Positions 61,722 to 64,000 of a DNA stretch of 64,000 nt are shown here, one piece after another (position 1 is the stretch's first letter; the number at the start of each line of letters is the position of its first letter). This stretch comes from Hermodice carunculata. Lineage: Eukaryota > Annelida > Polychaeta > Eunicida > Amphinomidae. The stretch spans positions 50,507,431 through 50,571,430 of the forward strand of contig OZ026629.1 of NCBI GenBank assembly GCA_964020975.1, given 5' to 3'. The notes under the pieces are model-generated. The model did not search any database. It was not told where the DNA came from and saw nothing but the letters and a program-made list of their open reading frames with translations. The position numbers were made by a program, and so were the translations under genes.

Positions 61722-64000
61722 ACAAATCTTAAAAAATTTTCTTCTCCGAAACTGCGTACCCAATTGCTTTGATATCGTACATAGACACTCCTGGGGACAC
61801 CTAGTTCCCAATTTTTTCACCAGGTGGTGCTGCAATTTTTAAAGGATTTTTTTTGTATGGTTTTGCTATTTTCCAATTGTTGTCAGAACAGTCAAACAAA
61901 GTTGTTCACTATGTGGGAATGCTGAGGATTCCTGATTTTTAACGATTTTTACCTCAGCTGACTTGTCAGTCAGCTGAGGTTTTTTGAGGGTCCGTCGTCT
62001 GTCGTCCGTCTGTCGTCCGTCCGTCGTCCGTCGTCCACAATTCACATTTTCGACTTCTTCTCAAAAACCGTCAGCCAGATTCACTTCAAACTTGGTGGAA
62101 ATGTGCCTCGGGTGTGTCTCTACCAAGTTTGTTCAAATGGTCAAGGTCCAGTGACTTTTGGATTTTTAATGAATTTTAGCTCAGCTGACTTGTCAGTCAG
62201 CTGAGCTTATCTTATGGTCCTCCGTCCGTCCGTCCGTCCGTCCGTCCGTCGTCCTTCAACAATTTACATTTTCGACTTCTTCTCAAAAACCGTCAGCCAG
62301 ATCCACTTCAAACCTGGTGGGGATGTGCCTTGGGTGGGTCTCTACCAAGTTTGTTCAAATGGTCATGGTCCATTGATTTTTGGATTTTTTATGAATTTTT
62401 TTGTTCTTTTTTGGGCAAATCTATAAAATCTTCTTCTCTGAAACCGCTCACCCAATTACTTTGATATCACATAGAAACACTCCCTGGGACACTTTTTTCT
62501 TAATTTGTTCACCAGGTGGCGCTGCAATTTTTTTCTATTTTTTTATGAATTTTTGTTTGTTTTAGCTATTTTTGACTTCTTCTCCAGAACCATCACTCAG
62601 ATTAAGCTGAAACATGGTGGATATGTTCCTCGTAGAAGGGTCAAACAAAGTTGTTCACTATGTGAGCATGCTGCAGATTCATGATTTTTAACGATTTTTT
62701 CCATTCGGGTACTTATCGGTCAATGCAGCTTTCCTATTGATTACTATGGAAGTCAATGGGCATTCTAATGCTAATTCACATTTTCAACTTCTTCTCCAAA
62801 ACCGTCATCCAGATTAACTTCAAACTTGGTGGGGATGTACCTTGGGTGGGTGTCTACCAGATTTGTTCAAATGGTCATGCTCCAGTGATTTTTGGATTTT
62901 TAATGAATTTTTTTGTTCTTTTTTTGGGACAAATCTTAAAAAATCTTTTTCTCCAAAACCGCTTACTCAATCACTCTGATATCACACGAGAAGACACCTA
63001 GGGACTCTGTGTTCTTAATTTGTTGACCAGGTGGTGCTGCAATTTTTTACTAAATTTTTATGAATTTTTGTGTGTTCTAGCTATTTTCGACTTCTTCTCC
63101 AGAACCGTTACTCAGATTAAGCTGAAACGTGGTGGATATGTTCCTCGTAGAAGGGTCAAACAAAGTTGTTCACTATGTGAAATTGCTGCAGATTCCTGAT
63201 TTTTAACGATTTTTTCCATTCGGGTACTTATCGGTTAATGTAGCTTTCCTATTGATTACTATGGAAGTCAATGAGTATTCTAATGCTAGTTCACATTTGC
63301 GACTTCTTCTCCAAAACCGTAATCCAGATTAACTTCAAACTTGGTGGGGATGTACCTTGGGTGGGTGTCTACCAAGTTTGTTCCAATGGTCATGTTCCAA
63401 TGAATTTTGGTTTTTTTATGATTTTTTTTTCAAAAATCTTTACAAAAGTTTTAACATGGGAATTTGTTGTAATGGTTATAACTTAAATAATTTTGGCGAG
63501 ATTTACTTCAAACTAGGTGGGGATGTGCCTTGGGTGGATCTCTACCAAGTTTGTTCACATGGTCAAGCTCTATTGATTTTTGGAATTTTTATGATTTTTA
63601 CCTCAGCTGACTTGTCAGTCAGCTGAGGTTTTTTGAGGGTCCGTCGTCCGTCGTCCGTCCGTCCGTCTGTCGTCCGTCCGTCCGTCGTCCGTCAGTCCGT
63701 CGTCCACAATTCACATTTTCGACTTCTTCTCAAAAACCGTCAGCCAGATTCACTTTAAACTTGGTGGAGATGTGCCTTGGGTGGGTCTCTACCAAGTTTC
63801 TTCAATTGGTCACGGTCCAGTGATTTTTGGATTTTTAATGATTTTTTTTGTTCTTTTTTGGGTAAAACTTAAAAAATCTTCTTCTCCGAAACCGCTTACC
63901 CAATTGCTTTGATATCACACAGGAACACTCCCTGGGACTCCTAGTTCTTTATTTGTTCACCAGGTGGCGCTGCGATTTTTTCCTAATTCTTTATGAATTT
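60407..64000 (+). mobile_element. Stack of five family S copies, heads only
   Basis: Perfect hairpin heads start at 60407 (S2), 60768 (S1), 61951 (S1), 62178 (S2) and 63600 (S1), each directly after a T run inside the previous copy. Segments TTTTCGACTTCTTC or close variants recur about 510 bp apart within a copy (62274, 62783, 63295). No 3' end (GGGCTGT hairpin) is seen before the window ends. Short frames here come from the repeat. Confidence 0.75.
61301..61500. other. Assembly gap (200 N)
   Basis: A run of exactly 200 N. The flanks (...GAACTTGTC and GGTCAATGCAGC...) are adjacent in other S copies. Confidence 0.99.

Overview
This window looks like intergenic and intronic DNA from a marine invertebrate. 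It is AT-rich, has almost no long open frames, and is saturated with interspersed repeats and long pure dinucleotide tracts. A eukaryote is certain from the splice signals, LINE, Penelope-like elements and MITEs. A mollusc is my best guess, because tandem-repeat-bearing elements with GGTC/CCGT microsatellites and TGACCTTGACC motifs resemble the bivalve 'pearl' elements. Lophophorates, hemichordates and amphioxus are not excluded.

Only one convincing host-gene piece is visible: a signal-peptide first coding exon at 54947-55058 (+). It has a good start context, an upstream 3' splice site and a phase-1 GTAAGT donor. Its intron runs right through repeats to at least the window edge. A short coding-like relic lies at 23586-23822.

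Most of the window is built from one kind of mobile element in many sequence-unrelated families, here labelled S, P, X, V, U, Z, Q and T. Each starts with A after a T run, opens with a hairpin, often carries a CCGT/GGTC/TTG microsatellite, and has a tandemly repeated core whose monomer is often 145-152 bp. The families whose right end is visible close with an inverted copy of the 5' end, usually a short hairpin, and a tail close to CTTGTT. This is the expected layout of non-autonomous Helentron/HINE elements. Family S nests in itself at the right edge (seven heads in 4.8 kb), and family P carries a 443-bp higher-order repeat.

Layout. 1-8.8 kb: sparse DNA with a TA-flanked MITE pair, a truncated X element, a 140-bp repeat and long GA and CT tracts. 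8.8-16 kb: mostly unassigned, with a CpG-rich TIR element at 14.0 kb and an hAT-like MITE at 15.2 kb. 16.5-21.5 kb: V, then Z interrupted by a whole S, then X-type sequence. 22.4-24.8 kb: a recurrent GTCCTCTCC motif. 25.3-26.8 kb: a deleted LINE. 27-37.5 kb: Q, P and X elements and MITEs. 38.4-40.2 kb: a broken Penelope-like element with a GIY-YIG region (minus strand). 40.9-50.3 kb: T, S, X and U elements and an exact 207-bp duplication. 51-55 kb: a CT tract, a palindrome, a second Penelope-like fragment and the host exon. 55-64 kb: an hAT-like MITE, the long P element and the nested S stack with a 200-N assembly gap.
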